From NCBI RefSeq assembly GCF_001509585.1, contig NZ_LNCI01000010.1, forward strand, positions 124,001 to 188,000: a stretch of 64,000 nt of DNA, in the 5' to 3' direction. Shown here one piece after another: positions 10,140 to 20,799 of the stretch. The notes beneath the pieces are model-generated. The model searched no databases. It saw only the letters and a list, made by a program, of their open reading frames with translations, and was not told where the DNA came from. The first letter of the stretch is position 1; the number at the start of each line of letters is the position of its first letter. The position numbers and the translations under genes are program-made. The stretch comes from Tropicimonas marinistellae (GTDB taxonomy: Bacteria; Pseudomonadota; Alphaproteobacteria; Rhodobacterales; Rhodobacteraceae).

Positions 10140-11306
10140 TCAAGCATTTCGGCGCAACACACTCAGAAAGAAACCATCTCCGCCAGAAAGCGGCGATAGC
10201 TGTTCGCAGGTCTCCACGTCCCATAACGGGTGTTTCTGCAGGAACCGGTCAATCTGCCCAGTGTTCTCCTGCTGCAGAATCGAACAGGTCATGTAGGCGA
10301 CAGCTCCCCCATCGGCCGTCAGGCGAGCCACCTCGCTAAGGATCTCCGCCTGCGTAGCCAGCAAAGCAGCGAGCGCCGGCCGGTCGAGGCGCCATTTCGC
10401 TTCCGGCTGGCGGCGCCACGCGCCACTGCCGGAGCACGGAACATCCGCGACAATGACGTCAAACGGGGCAAGCCGGGCAATGTTCTCATGCGAAATAGTC
10501 TTCACCCGGGCCCCAGCTCGAGCAGCGCGCGCCGGAATGTCCTTCATACGTGCCGGTTTTGCGTCATGTGCGACGATCTCACCGTCGAACCGTGCGGCAA
10601 GGGCGAGTGCCTTTCCCCCGCCGCCGGCACAATAGTCCAGAACAGGCCCGGAGTTCGGCAGAGGAATGCGATCGGAAACGGCCTGAGACGCGGCATCCTG
10701 CAACTCGACCAACCCGTTCCGGTAAGCTTCGGAGGCGCTGACACGACGGGCACCCTCTATCACCCGCAGCGCCGTCGTCGATAGCGGATGGGGCTCCGTG
10801 ACGATCCGGTCTCCAGCAAGCGCCGCCTGTGCCTCCTTCAACGTGCCTCGCGCCAGATTCACCCTCAGAAACACATCGGCTCTCTCACGCAAGACATTCA
10901 TGACCCGGGCATAGTCGCCGCCCAGGCTGTGTCTGAGGTCCGCCTCCAGCCATTCAGGGCAATCCAGAGCCTCGGCCTCGGAAAGCTCTGGCGTATGCGC
11001 GCTTTCCGCGTCGCTGAGCGGCGGCAGGGAATATCCGGTGCCGGTCAGCATCGTCGTCGGGTCCACCCCCTGCAGGCGCAACAGACCGATTATCAATCCA
11101 CGACCGGTCTCCGCGCCACCCGCGGCGGCTGCAGAACGTTGCCGTCGAATGGCGTCGTACACGTGGTCGCGAATTGCTGCCCGATCACCCGACCCGGCAA
11201 ACCGGCTGCGGCGGGCCCACCGCGTCAGTGCCCGTTCCGCAGGCTCTCCTGCCAGATAGAGATCAAGGATCTCGGCTGCCGCTGCGATCCGTGCCTCAGG
11301 TGTCAT
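10140..11306 (-). CDS. RsmB/NOL1-NOP2-Sun family RNA (cytosine-C5) methyltransferase
   Basis: SAM-dependent enzyme predicted to make m5C in rRNA. It has 388 residues: an N-terminal NusB-like helical part (about 1-125) and a Rossmann methyltransferase domain. The SAM loop DYCAGGGGK is at 224-232, the catalytic-pair motifs are DVPCSGSG (Cys291, product release) and YMTCSIL (Cys341, the nucleophile), and the end reads GDGFFLSVLRR. It is shorter in its N-terminal part than E. coli RsmB, so the exact rRNA target is not certain. Separated from cckA by 74 nt on the same strand. Confidence 0.9.
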   Translation of the reverse strand: MTPEARIAAAAEILDLYLAGEPAERALTRWARRSRFAGSGDRAAIRDHVYDAIRRQRSAAAAGGAETGRGLIIGLLRLQGVDPTTMLTGTGYSLPPLSDAESAHTPELSEAEALDCPEWLEADLRHSLGGDYARVMNVLRERADVFLRVNLARGTLKEAQAALAGDRIVTEPHPLSTTALRVIEGARRVSASEAYRNGLVELQDAASQAVSDRIPLPNSGPVLDYCAGGGGKALALAARFDGEIVAHDAKPARMKDIPARAARAGARVKTISHENIARLAPFDVIVADVPCSGSGAWRRQPEAKWRLDRPALAALLATQAEILSEVARLTADGGAVAYMTCSILQQENTGQIDRFLQKHPLWDVETCEQLSPLSGGDGFFLSVLRRNA

Positions 11307-11376
11307 TCCACCTCTCGACCAATGTTAATATCACCCCAAAAGATATTGATAAATATCCCTTTTTCAGCTTCAAAAT

Positions 11377-12255
11377 TCACTCCAGCGGAATAACGTCGAC
11401 CGATTGGGTCGTACTATGATCGCCTGCCAGGCGCATCATCCCCTTCACCGGCGCGATGTCGCCGTAGTCGCGCCCGTAGGCGATCACGATATGGTCGCGA
11501 CGCACCTGCTGGGCATTGGTCGGGTCATATTCCACCCACCCCGCCTGATGGCCGCACCAGCACCGAACCCAGGCATGCATGGCATCCGCTCCTTCCAGCC
11601 GTGGCTGTCCCTCGGGCGGCACAGTTCGAAGGAATCCGCTGACATATCCCGCCGGAACGCCAACGCCGCGCAGGCACGAAATCATCACGTGGGTGAAATC
11701 CTGGCACACACCGTGGCGGCGTTCGAAAGCTGTCAGCGCCGGCGTATCGACCTCGGTCGCCTCCGGATCGAAATCGAAATCCGCATGAATCCGCTCTCCT
11801 AGACGCAGCACAAGCTCAAGAACCGTGGCCGACCCCTCAGCCACCTCATGCGCATAGGCGGTCATCTCGGGGTGCGGCGAGATGCGGGGGGAACTCCCGA
11901 GAAAGTGGTGTGGCGCTTCGGGTTCCAAGGATTGATGCAGCGCCAGATCACGCGGCAGATCCTCGAGCCGCGGCGAAACATCCAGCAACCGGCCGGGTCC
12001 AAAGCGTTCCACACGCGCCGCGATCTCGAAGAGGCTCTCTTCATGCGGCTGATCCAATGCCACTTCAACGGTGCGATTGCCGAAGAAATCGGTGCCCTCC
12101 AGCCATTCCACCGGCTTTGGCCGGACCTGCATTCGCTGAGCGCTCACATGCTGCAAGCCGGAAATCTGGGCGGGCAAGAGCCGAAGCAGATGCCGCGCGG
12201 AGCTGGCGGCACCGGGGTAGTCATAGCTGATCGACATGCGAAGGTCGTAAAGCAT
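11377..12255 (-). CDS. Transglutaminase-like cysteine protease-fold protein
   Basis: A 292-residue protein with the bacterial transglutaminase N-terminal beta domain (about 1-110) and a transglutaminase core. The predicted triad is Cys184 (GVCQDFTH), His227 (DAMHAWV) and Asp244 (VEYDPTN). The ATG at 12255 is used; the preceding ATP-grasp gene stops at 12263, giving 7 nt between them. Such proteins may hydrolyse or form amide bonds. In this family of loci it accompanies the ATP-grasp/alpha-E and DUF2126 proteins, so it probably processes the peptide product or target of that system. Confidence 0.88.
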   Translation of the reverse strand: MLYDLRMSISYDYPGAASSARHLLRLLPAQISGLQHVSAQRMQVRPKPVEWLEGTDFFGNRTVEVALDQPHEESLFEIAARVERFGPGRLLDVSPRLEDLPRDLALHQSLEPEAPHHFLGSSPRISPHPEMTAYAHEVAEGSATVLELVLRLGERIHADFDFDPEATEVDTPALTAFERRHGVCQDFTHVMISCLRGVGVPAGYVSGFLRTVPPEGQPRLEGADAMHAWVRCWCGHQAGWVEYDPTNAQQVRRDHIVIAYGRDYGDIAPVKGMMRLAGDHSTTQSVDVIPLE

Positions 12256-12262
12256 CTCGCGT

Positions 12263-14632
12263 CTACCCAAGATAGGCCAGCGTCAGCTGGTCGGACATGT
12301 CGGCAATCTCGTCTTTCAGCCGCGTGAGACATGTCGTGTCGAGCGTCGACGGGGTCTGCAACGCCAGGTCCGTGCGGGCGCGCAGAACCGCGCGGCTCAA
12401 CGGAGACATCGGGCGGTGCTCTCCAGTGCCGGGAAGGTGCTCCAAGTGACCCTCGATATCGTTGAACTGGCAAAGGATCGAACGCGGGTTCAGCGCGTCC
12501 AGTCCCAACAGGTCAACCACGGTCTCCCGGTTGGTTGAAACAGTGTAGCGCCGGTGGTGGGTCATCACGCTGTCGGCAATTTCCAACGCCATATCCAGGC
12601 TACCGGCCGGTGCAATGGGGTCGGCAAAGGCGACAAGGCAGGCGGAAGTATTGGCCGCCCGCTCCAATGCGCGGCCCAGAGACAGAAAGCGCCAGCCGGT
12701 AAACCGGTACATGTTGTCATGCACGAGCCCCGCGAACCCATTGAGCTTTCGAAGCAAAACGCTCATGGCACGAGTCGCGTCGTCCCCCGTTTGCACGCGG
12801 TTGGAGAAACCGATCGCCGTTCGTTCCAGATCGGCAAGCGCAAGTGTACCGTCCACCGAAAAACGATCCCCGACATGGCCAGCGCTGCCATGCGCGGCAC
12901 GGATCGTGTCGATAAGCCCTTCTGGCACGGCTTCGCGGGGATCGCAGCGATAGCCCTTGAGATGGGCAGCAACCAATCGCAGAAGCGGGCCGCCGGGCGC
13001 GTCGCTCTCGGCCAGTCTCGCGTGGTGCGCGCGCAGCAGTCGCACCAAATACTCCGACCTCTCAACATAGCGCCCGAGCCAGTAAAGGTTGTCGGCGGCG
13101 CGACTTGGCAGGGCGCCGGGCGGTGTGCGCGCGACGGTGCCGCGAGCGGGCGCCGCGATCGACTCCTCAGTGTCCGAACCGCGTGCATGCACCCAGACAT
13201 CCGCAACACGTCCGCCCTTCTGCATCGCCACAACGTTGGAGCTCGCCGATTGACCGATCCGCGCGAACCCACCGGGCATGACCGTCCAGCCCTCCCGCGT
13301 GCGCGCCAGAAAGACCCGCAGGCTCATCGGCCTCGGTTGCAATTCGCCGTCGATCAGCGCCGGCGCCGTGGAGAGCCGCACCTTTTCCTGGCCGACCAGC
13401 CCGGCGCCCTTGCGCTCGATCCAGTCGGAGAAGCCGGTCGACGGCGGCGTGACATCCCCCGTCTCGTAGAGAAGCCCGGTGGAAAACGCGTCGCCGAGTG
13501 TCATCCGCTCGGCATTCTCCCGCACATAGGCCCGCTCACTGTCCTGCCCGCACCACCAGGTTGCGATATTCGGCAGGCGTAGCGGTTTGCCCGCAAGCAC
13601 TTCGCTCAGCCGCGGCAGGAACGCCATGAGCGCCCGCGTTTCCAGGATACCGACACCCAACGCATTGACCATGGTCAGGTTGCCTTCGCGCACCGCGCGC
13701 AGCAGCCCCGGCGTTCCAAGCTGCGATCCTTCGCGAAGCTCCAGCGGGTCTACCCAGGCCGCATCGAGTCGGCGCCAAAGCACAGAAATCGGCTGGAATC
13801 CGTCCACGGTTCGGATCATCAACCGCCCGTTCTGAACGGCCAGATCATCGCCCTCAAGCAACGTGAAGCCAAGGTATCGCGCGATATAGGCATGTTCGAA
13901 ATAGGTTTCGTTCATCTGACCGGGCGTCAGAATGCCGATGCGGCTCTCGCCGGTCTCGCGCATCGCCATGAGCGTATCGCGAAACTCACGGAAGAACCCC
14001 GCCAGGCGGGGTATCCCGGCACTGGCGAAAATGTCGGAGTAGACCCGCGAGGTGGCGATCCGGTTCTCAACCGCAAAACCCGCACCGGACGGGGCCTGGG
14101 TACGATCTCCGAGCACCCACCAGTTGCCCTCGGGACCGCGCCCGATGTCGAACGCGACGAAGTGGAGAAACTTTCCGGAGCGCGGCTTCACCCCCACAAG
14201 CGGTCGCAGCCATTCTGCGTTGTGGGCGACCAACGACGCCGGCAGGTGCCCGTGTGACACGAGCCGGTTCTCACCATAGATATCGGCGACGATCTTTTCG
14301 AGGAGTTCGGCGCGTTCGACCAGACCGGCGGATATCTCCGTCCAGTCCTCCTCGGAGATCAGCAGCGGTATATGGCTGAGCGGCCAGTCGCGGCGGGATG
14401 CGTCCGCAGGCCCATAGCGGCGGAAATAGACGCCGGCGTCGCGCAGGTACTGGTCGCCGTGGGAAATTCGCGTTTCCAGACGTTCCGGCGACATTGCTGC
14501 GAGCCGGGAGATGAAATCCGTCCAGACCGGCCGGACGGCACCCCGGCCATCCAGCAATTCATCGGGCACCCCCGCTGGAGGGGCATAGCCCGACAGGAAC
14601 CGCTGGAGCGGGTCGGCCTGCTGTCCCTCCAT
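12263..14632 (-). CDS. Circularly permuted type 2 ATP-grasp protein fused to alpha-E domain
   Basis: A 789-residue two-domain protein. Residues about 1-480 form the circularly permuted ATP-grasp module (segments YRRYGPAD-like near the start, DRTQAPSGAGFAVENR, GILTPGQMNETYFEH, TMVNALGVGILE). Residues about 490-789 form the helical alpha-E domain, beginning SRAADNLYWLGRYVERSEYL. Many genomes encode the two domains separately; here they are fused. Circularly permuted ATP-grasp enzymes are predicted amino-acid or peptide ligases, and alpha-E helps them in an unknown way. It lies between DUF2126 (14 nt upstream) and the small transglutaminase (7 nt downstream) in one apparent operon. No experimental function is known to me. 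Confidence 0.9.
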   Translation of the reverse strand: MEGQQADPLQRFLSGYAPPAGVPDELLDGRGAVRPVWTDFISRLAAMSPERLETRISHGDQYLRDAGVYFRRYGPADASRRDWPLSHIPLLISEEDWTEISAGLVERAELLEKIVADIYGENRLVSHGHLPASLVAHNAEWLRPLVGVKPRSGKFLHFVAFDIGRGPEGNWWVLGDRTQAPSGAGFAVENRIATSRVYSDIFASAGIPRLAGFFREFRDTLMAMRETGESRIGILTPGQMNETYFEHAYIARYLGFTLLEGDDLAVQNGRLMIRTVDGFQPISVLWRRLDAAWVDPLELREGSQLGTPGLLRAVREGNLTMVNALGVGILETRALMAFLPRLSEVLAGKPLRLPNIATWWCGQDSERAYVRENAERMTLGDAFSTGLLYETGDVTPPSTGFSDWIERKGAGLVGQEKVRLSTAPALIDGELQPRPMSLRVFLARTREGWTVMPGGFARIGQSASSNVVAMQKGGRVADVWVHARGSDTEESIAAPARGTVARTPPGALPSRAADNLYWLGRYVERSEYLVRLLRAHHARLAESDAPGGPLLRLVAAHLKGYRCDPREAVPEGLIDTIRAAHGSAGHVGDRFSVDGTLALADLERTAIGFSNRVQTGDDATRAMSVLLRKLNGFAGLVHDNMYRFTGWRFLSLGRALERAANTSACLVAFADPIAPAGSLDMALEIADSVMTHHRRYTVSTNRETVVDLLGLDALNPRSILCQFNDIEGHLEHLPGTGEHRPMSPLSRAVLRARTDLALQTPSTLDTTCLTRLKDEIADMSDQLTLAYLG

Positions 14633-14646
14633 ATTCTCTTCGCCTC

Positions 14647-17600
14647 CTAGAGACCGGGCGCGCGCCTCAGGTCGAGTGTCATGGGGAACTCCCTATGGGG
14701 CAATTCGGCCGGGGGCAAGTAGGCCCCGGCACTGTGCCCGTGTGGTTCGAAACGCGACAGGCGCCGCGCCTGTGCTTCGTTCCCATTGACCGGGAAGGTA
14801 TCGTAGTTGCGCCCGCCGGGATGCGCAACGTGGTATGTGCACCCTCCAAGCGCCCTGCCCGTCCAGGTATCGAAGACATCGAAGGTAAGCGGCGCATCAA
14901 TGGGCAGGACCGGATGCAGCGCTTCGGGCGGCTGCCATGCTTTGTAGCGCACCGCAGCGACCGAAACGCCGCCGGTTCCGGCCGCCTGCAGGGGCAAGCG
15001 CCGACGATTGCACGCAACGACGTATCTCTCCGGGTCGGTTGTGGTGAGTTGCACCTGCAATCGTTCCACCGAACTGTCGGTATAACGCACGGTACCGCCG
15101 ATGGCGCCGGTCTCTCCCAGCACGTGCCAGGGTTCCAGCGCCTGTCGGATCTCCAGATGTACGCCCTCGTATTCCACCTCTCCGCAGAACGGGAAGCGGA
15201 ACTCTGCCTGAGCCTTGAACCATTCAGGGTCCATTTCGAACCCATGGTCCGACAAGTCGCGCAGAACGTCCAGGAAATCCTCCCAAACGAAATAGGGCAG
15301 CATGAACCGGTCATGCAGGCGTGTCCCCCAGCGGATCGGGGCGCCGGTCACCGGCTGCGCCCACATCCGGGCAATGAGTGCCCGGATCAGCAATTGCTGG
15401 GCCAGCGACATGCGGGGGTCGGGCGGCATCTCGAACCCCCGGAACTCGATCAGCCCGAGCCGTCCGGTCGGACCATCGGGCGAATAGAGCTTGTCGATGC
15501 AAATCTCCGCGCGATGTGTGTTGCCGGTCACGTCTATCAGGATGTTACGCAACAGCCGATCCACCAGCCACGGAGGCGGCACCTGCCCCTGGCTTGGCGC
15601 GTGGATCTGGTTCAGCGCTATTTCCAACTCGTAAAGACTATCGTGGCGCGCTTCATCGATCCTTGGCGCCTGGCTCGTCGGCCCAATGAACAGCCCGGAG
15701 AACAGGTAGCTGAGCGACGGATGCCGTTGCCAGTGAAGGATCAGCGATTTCAACAGGTCGGGGCGGCGCAGGAACGGGCTGTCGAGCGGGTTCGCGCCGC
15801 CCACGACCACGTGGTTGCCGCCGCCAGTACCGCAATGGCGCCCGTCGATCATGAACTTGTCGGCCCCGAGGCGGGCTTGCCGGGCCTCCTCGTACACGGC
15901 TTCTGTGATCGCCTTGCAATCCTGCCAGGATTGCGCCGGGTGGACGTTGACCTCCAGTACGCCGGGGTCGGGCGCGACGCGGATCACGTTCAGCCGGGAA
16001 TCATGCGGCGGCTGGTAGCCCTCGATATGCACTGGCAATCCGGTGTCCGCGGCCGCATGTTCCACCGCGGCCAGCAGTTCGAGGTAGTCGTCCACCGTCG
16101 TGGTCGGCGGCATGAAAACGCACAACCGCCCCCCCCTCGGCTCCACCGTCATCGCCGTGCGAACGTTGCCACCGAGCGGTTCCACCGCCGATTGCGGGTG
16201 CAGTTCCTGGCGCGGGCGTTCGGCCCGGAACCGCGCGGCTTGCTGAACCCTACCCTCGGTCGGTACGGGGCGTTCGAATTCCGGCAGGTCGCCTTCCTGC
16301 ACCGCCGGATCGGCTGGATAGATGTAGGGATAGGAGACTGTCGGAATATAGGGCAGCGAGTCGATGGGAAGCCGGAAGCCCACTGGACTGTCGCCGGGGA
16401 TCAGGAAGATCTTTCCGCGACGGGTCCGCCAAAGCTCCGTCGTCCAGTTGGCAAAGCCCTTGGCCTGCCAGCGCTGGACCGGCAGCACCACGCCGGTGGG
16501 TTCTGTCAAACCGCGCTCGAAGACCCGCGCAATGCGGTGCCGTTCCTCGGGGTCCTTCAGTTTGGAGTTGTCCGGTGAGACGTTTTCGGGAAGATTCGCC
16601 TCCTTCACCAGCCATTCCGCCGGATCCTCGTATGCAGGTTGAACGTGGTCGGGATCGACGCCAAGCGTTTCGGCGACGGTTTCGAGCAACGCCTCCGCGT
16701 CTTTCCATCCGACCTCGGTATCCGTCTCCTCTTCCGCGAAGAGGTCCTGATTGTGCCAGATCGGCTTGCCATCCCGCCGCCAGTAGAGCGAGAAGGTCCA
16801 GCGCGGCAGGCTTTCGCCCGGATACCACTTGCCCTGCCCGTAATGCAGGAAGCCCCCCGGCGCAAAACGCTTGCGCAACCGACGGATCAGGTCGTCGGCG
16901 AGCCCTCGCTTCATCGGGCCGACGGCGGCGGTGTTCCACTCGTCGCTCTCGAAGTCATCGATGGAGACAAACGTCGGTTCACCGCCCATCGTCAGCCGCA
17001 CATCGCCTTCCAGAAGAGCCTCGTCGACCTTCTTGCCCAGGGTATCCAGCTTCTCCCAGCTGTCCTGCGGGAAGGGCTTGGTGATCCGGGGGTGTTCTGC
17101 GATGCGGTAAACCCGCATGTCGAACTCGAAGTCCACCTCCGCCGGGCTCGCCATGCCGGAGATCGGCGCGGCATTGCGGAAATGCGGAGTGGCGGCCAGC
17201 GGAATGTGGCTTTCTCCGGTGAGCAAGCCGGAGGTCGGGTCGAAACCGACCCAGCCCGCACCGGGGATATAGGCCTCGCACCAGGCGTGCAGGTCGGTGA
17301 AATCGTGGTCGGTGCCGGACGGGCCGTCGAGTGATTTCAGGTCGGGCTTGAGCTGGATCAGGTAGCCCGAGACGAACCGCGCCGCGATACCGAGATGCCG
17401 GAGCACTTGGACCAGCAGCCACGAGGTATCGCGGCAGGACCCCTTGCGCACCGTCAGCGTCTCCTCCGGCGTCTGCACCCCCGGCTCCATCCGGATGACA
17501 TAGTCGATCATCTTCTCCAGCCGGTGATTGAGCGCGACGAGGAAATCCACCGTCTTCGGCTCGCCCTTGCGGTCGATGCTCTTGAGCAGCGCCTGCAGCT

Positions 17601-17976
17601 TCGGTCCGGCAGGTTCCGGCGTAAGGTAGATCGATAGGTCCTCCGACAGGTCGGTCGGATAGTCGAACGGGTAATGCTCCGCACGCTCCTCCACGAAGAA
17701 GTCGAACGGATTATAGACCGACATGTCCGCCACGAGGTCCACCTCGATCTTCAACTCCCGCACTGGTTCGGGAAAGACGAAACGCCCCAGCCAATTGCCA
17801 TACGGGTCCTGCTGATGGTTCACGAAATGCCCGCTTGGGCTGACCTTCAGCGAGTGCGAAATCACTCGCGTACGGCTGTGCGGCGCGGGGCGCAGGCGGA
17901 TGATCTGCGGACCGAGCGTTACCGGCCGGTCGTACTTGTAATGCGTCAAATGGTGAATGGCGGCCTTGATCGACAT
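14647..17976 (-). CDS. Transglutaminase domain plus DUF2126 protein
   Basis: Large 1109-residue protein. The N-terminal 250 residues are a complete bacterial transglutaminase with predicted triad Cys181 (KGSCRDTSW), His230 (DLHAWCEAY) and Asp246 (GFDPTSG). The remaining roughly 800 residues are the DUF2126 (COG4196) region, with segments such as [36 protein letters not shown] and [11 protein letters not shown]. The latter two have the look of glutamine-synthetase/amidoligase-like active-site motifs. Starts at ATG 17976 ([15 protein letters not shown]). First gene of the three-gene minus-strand unit. Predicted amidoligase or peptide-modifying role rests on published comparative genomics of these families. 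Confidence 0.92.
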   Translation of the reverse strand: MSIKAAIHHLTHYKYDRPVTLGPQIIRLRPAPHSRTRVISHSLKVSPSGHFVNHQQDPYGNWLGRFVFPEPVRELKIEVDLVADMSVYNPFDFFVEERAEHYPFDYPTDLSEDLSIYLTPEPAGPKLQALLKSIDRKGEPKTVDFLVALNHRLEKMIDYVIRMEPGVQTPEETLTVRKGSCRDTSWLLVQVLRHLGIAARFVSGYLIQLKPDLKSLDGPSGTDHDFTDLHAWCEAYIPGAGWVGFDPTSGLLTGESHIPLAATPHFRNAAPISGMASPAEVDFEFDMRVYRIAEHPRITKPFPQDSWEKLDTLGKKVDEALLEGDVRLTMGGEPTFVSIDDFESDEWNTAAVGPMKRGLADDLIRRLRKRFAPGGFLHYGQGKWYPGESLPRWTFSLYWRRDGKPIWHNQDLFAEEETDTEVGWKDAEALLETVAETLGVDPDHVQPAYEDPAEWLVKEANLPENVSPDNSKLKDPEERHRIARVFERGLTEPTGVVLPVQRWQAKGFANWTTELWRTRRGKIFLIPGDSPVGFRLPIDSLPYIPTVSYPYIYPADPAVQEGDLPEFERPVPTEGRVQQAARFRAERPRQELHPQSAVEPLGGNVRTAMTVEPRGGRLCVFMPPTTTVDDYLELLAAVEHAAADTGLPVHIEGYQPPHDSRLNVIRVAPDPGVLEVNVHPAQSWQDCKAITEAVYEEARQARLGADKFMIDGRHCGTGGGNHVVVGGANPLDSPFLRRPDLLKSLILHWQRHPSLSYLFSGLFIGPTSQAPRIDEARHDSLYELEIALNQIHAPSQGQVPPPWLVDRLLRNILIDVTGNTHRAEICIDKLYSPDGPTGRLGLIEFRGFEMPPDPRMSLAQQLLIRALIARMWAQPVTGAPIRWGTRLHDRFMLPYFVWEDFLDVLRDLSDHGFEMDPEWFKAQAEFRFPFCGEVEYEGVHLEIRQALEPWHVLGETGAIGGTVRYTDSSVERLQVQLTTTDPERYVVACNRRRLPLQAAGTGGVSVAAVRYKAWQPPEALHPVLPIDAPLTFDVFDTWTGRALGGCTYHVAHPGGRNYDTFPVNGNEAQARRLSRFEPHGHSAGAYLPPAELPHREFPMTLDLRRAPGL

Positions 17977-18254
17977 TGGGTGTCCCGTTCTGGAGTCTCA
18001 CGACTCACGCAAGCACAGGCAGGAAATACTGACGAGATGAAACCGCCGCTGCGCGGCACGAAGCGCGCGACCGTGGCTCGCATCCCTCTATGGCGCCTAA
18101 TAAACAGGCAGGGTTTCGCCAATCGGAAACGGCGGGATGCAATCGGAGCGGCTGGCATTGATTTCGGTCGCCAACGGCGCGCATTCGCGCTTTCGGCCGA
18201 TGCCGCACCGCGGCACCAATGCGGGAAACGCGACTACTGCAGGAAAGACACCCG

Positions 18255-19139
18255 ATGAGCCGATTTGCCCTGACCGTGAAATGCCCCAGCCGACGCGGCA
18301 TCGTCGCGGCCGTTTCGAGTTTTCTGGCCGAAAACGAATGCAACATCACTGACTCCCATCAGTTCGACGACATGGAGACGGGTCACTTCTTCATGCGGGT
18401 ATCCTTCGCCAGCGAAGGCGGAACGGACATGGCAGATCTCGCAGCGGCTTTCTCGCCAGTGGCCGAGACCTTTCGGATGGAACACGCCTTCCACGACGCC
18501 GCGTCGCGAATGAAGGTTCTGATCATGGTCTCGCGCTTCGGGCATTGCCTGAACGATCTGCTCTATCGCTGGCGGATCGGCGCGCTGCCCATCGACATCG
18601 TCGGCGTGGTCTCCAATCACCTAGCCTACCAGAAGGTGGTAGTGAACCACGATATCCCGTTCCACTACATCAATGTAACCAAGGCCAACAAACCGCAGGC
18701 CGAAGCGCGGCAGATGGAGATCATCGAGGAGACCGGTGCCGAATTGGTGGTGCTTGCGCGCTACATGCAGGTGCTCTCGGACGAGATGTGCACCCGGATG
18801 TCGGGGCGGATCATCAACATCCACCACTCCTTCCTGCCCTCCTTCAAAGGCGCCAACCCCTACAAGCAGGCATTCGAACGCGGCGTGAAGCTGATCGGAG
18901 CGACATCGCACTACGTGACCGCCGATCTCGACGAAGGACCGATTATCGAGCAAGACATCGTCCGGGTCACCCACGCTCAGTCGCCGTCGGACTACGTCTC
19001 TCTCGGCCGCGATGTGGAAAGCCTCGTTCTGAGCCGTGCGATCCACGCCCACATTCACCACCGCGTCTTCCTGAACGGCACCAAGACGGTGGTCTTCCCC
19101 GCGAGCCCAGGCAGCTACGCGTCGGAGCGCATGGGATGA
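18255..19139 (+). CDS. purU: Formyltetrahydrofolate deformylase
   Basis: Hydrolyses 10-formyl-THF to formate and THF, balancing the one-carbon pool. 294 residues: an N-terminal ACT-like regulatory domain (about 1-80, starting SRFALTVKCPSRRG) and a formyltransferase-fold catalytic domain. Catalytic residues expected from the family are visible: Asn188 and His190 (INIHHSFLPSF) and Asp225 (HYVTADLDEGPI). Start at ATG 18255 with AGGAAAG 7 nt upstream. An earlier in-frame start is not family-like. Likely linked functionally to the folate genes at 28-31 kb. Confidence 0.97.
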   Translation: MSRFALTVKCPSRRGIVAAVSSFLAENECNITDSHQFDDMETGHFFMRVSFASEGGTDMADLAAAFSPVAETFRMEHAFHDAASRMKVLIMVSRFGHCLNDLLYRWRIGALPIDIVGVVSNHLAYQKVVVNHDIPFHYINVTKANKPQAEARQMEIIEETGAELVVLARYMQVLSDEMCTRMSGRIINIHHSFLPSFKGANPYKQAFERGVKLIGATSHYVTADLDEGPIIEQDIVRVTHAQSPSDYVSLGRDVESLVLSRAIHAHIHHRVFLNGTKTVVFPASPGSYASERMG

Positions 19140-19309
19140 CCCAGGGCCGGGCCTGGGCCGGTCAGACGAGACCATGAAATCCGCGCTCGAATCCAGGGAA
19201 TCTGCGCCTGTGAGCGGCGATTCACCCAATGGCCGCCACGCCTGCGGTGCGCTACCGTGGCGTCATCATCCTCCGGGGTCGGAGGTTGTCCAGGAGGGGG
19301 GCCAGGGCA

Positions 19310-19963
19310 ATGATCTCGCGCGACGTACCACTTCACATTCCGGAATCCGCACTGCTTGTTATCGACATGCAGAATTACACAGCCAGCGAGACAGGCGGCG
19401 CTTATTCCTCGCTGTCCGAAGCGGACCGGGCAGACAGGTTCGGATGGTTTTTTCGGGAGCTTGACCGCCAGGTCATCCCGAATATCCAGCAGCTGCAGAC
19501 AGGGTTTCGCAACGCGGGGATCGAGGTTCTGTTCACGACAATCGAGAGCCTGACCCGGGACGGGCGCGACAGGGGGCTCGACTACAAGACGCTTGGCTAC
19601 AATGTCCCCAAGGGCAGTTGGGATGGACGCGTGATCGACGCGCTGGCTCCGGACGACGACGAAATCGTGCTGCCCAAATCCTCTTCATCGGTCTTCATCT
19701 CGACCAATATCGACTACGTCCTGCGCAGCCTCGGCGTGCGCCAACTCGTGGTCTGCGGGATGGAAACCGACGATTGCGTGGAAAGCGCGATCCGGGATGC
19801 CGCCGATCTCGGATACCACGTCACGCAGGTCACTGATGCCTGCGCCACCTACAGCGCGGAGCGGCACGCGGCGGCGCTGGACACGATCTCAGGGCATTGC
19901 CGGCAAATCCTGACGCGCGATCTGCTGTCGGAATTGGAAGCCTCGGTTGGCACCTGGGCCTAG
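19310..19963 (+). CDS. Isochorismatase-like cysteine hydrolase
   Basis: A 217-residue hydrolase of the isochorismatase-like superfamily, whose members hydrolyse amides (nicotinamide, N-carbamoylsarcosine, ureidoacrylate) or vinyl ethers. The catalytic triad is complete: Asp19 (LLVIDMQN), Lys123 (VLPKSSSS) and Cys156 (METDDCVESAIRDA). Start at ATG 19310, preceded by AGGAGG 12 nt upstream and CAGGG closer. Substrate unknown; lying 170 nt downstream of purU it may be its own unit. Confidence 0.88.
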   Translation: MISRDVPLHIPESALLVIDMQNYTASETGGAYSSLSEADRADRFGWFFRELDRQVIPNIQQLQTGFRNAGIEVLFTTIESLTRDGRDRGLDYKTLGYNVPKGSWDGRVIDALAPDDDEIVLPKSSSSVFISTNIDYVLRSLGVRQLVVCGMETDDCVESAIRDAADLGYHVTQVTDACATYSAERHAAALDTISGHCRQILTRDLLSELEASVGTWA

Positions 19964-20108
19964 AGCCGGCAACTGCTTGGATTCCAAACCTGCGGATGCC
20001 GCCCCTGCATATGCACAATAGCATGACTGTTCTGCATCCCTGGGCAATTCCACTCCGCGTGTTCAGGCGGCACTCTACCCGTATCGCGTCAAAACGGAGA
20101 CCCGCCCC

Positions 20109-20789
20109 ATGACACACATCCCCGATCATCGCCTGTTCCGGATTGCCGGCGTGCTCTATCTGGCAATCATTCTCCTTGGCCTTGGCGCGGAATTGGCCCT
20201 GCGTGCACCGGTTCTTTCGGGGCAGTCTCAAGACCCGCTGGCCATCCGGATCCAGGAGGGTGCAACTGTCCTGAGGCTAAGCCTGGTGGCGGATATGCTC
20301 ATGGCGATTTGCGATGTCGCCTTGGCGGTCGTGCTCTTCGCCATCCTCGCCCCTTACGGGCGCCTGCTCGCAGGGATGGCAATGGCCTTCCGGTTGGTAC
20401 AAACGGCAATTATCGGCGCCAACATGCTGGGGCTCTTCGGCCTGCTCGCCCTTTCGCAGGCCGATGCAGCGGGAGACGGCGGCAGTCTCGGCGCACTGCT
20501 GGAAGTGCATGGTATGGGGTACGACACCGGGCTCGCATTCTTCGGCGTGAACTGCCTTCTGACCGGGGTTTTGCTCCTGCGGCACCCAGCCTTCGCGCAG
20601 TGGCTCGGGGCGCTCGTAATGCTCGCAGGGCTGGTCTACCTGACGGGTACGACGCTACGTCTCATGTCGCCCGCGGCCGCCGCTGCCTTCGCGCCGGCAT
20701 ACCTTTTGCCGATCGTGGCCGAGACCACGTTCTGCCTGTGGCTTCTTGCCGGCGGGCGTCGACAGGGCCGATCGCACGCCGTCACCTGA
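20109..20789 (+). CDS. DUF4386 domain membrane protein
   Basis: A 226-residue integral membrane protein with about six hydrophobic segments, the first at about 9-28 (FRIAGVLYLAIILLG). The pattern of an early YL-I motif, a long first extracytoplasmic loop with a Q-E-G-A segment, and a C-terminal PAYLLPIVAETTFCLWLL segment fits the DUF4386 family. Function unknown. The stop is only 10 nt from the convergent RND transporter stop. Confidence 0.75.
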   Translation: MTHIPDHRLFRIAGVLYLAIILLGLGAELALRAPVLSGQSQDPLAIRIQEGATVLRLSLVADMLMAICDVALAVVLFAILAPYGRLLAGMAMAFRLVQTAIIGANMLGLFGLLALSQADAAGDGGSLGALLEVHGMGYDTGLAFFGVNCLLTGVLLLRHPAFAQWLGALVMLAGLVYLTGTTLRLMSPAAAAAFAPAYLLPIVAETTFCLWLLAGGRRQGRSHAVT

Positions 20790-20799
20790 TCCGAAGGAG

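Noticed and set aside
14695-16578. Long plus-strand open frame (627 codons) opposite DUF2126
   Set aside because: Antisense shadow of a well-recognised gene; the translation shows no domain.
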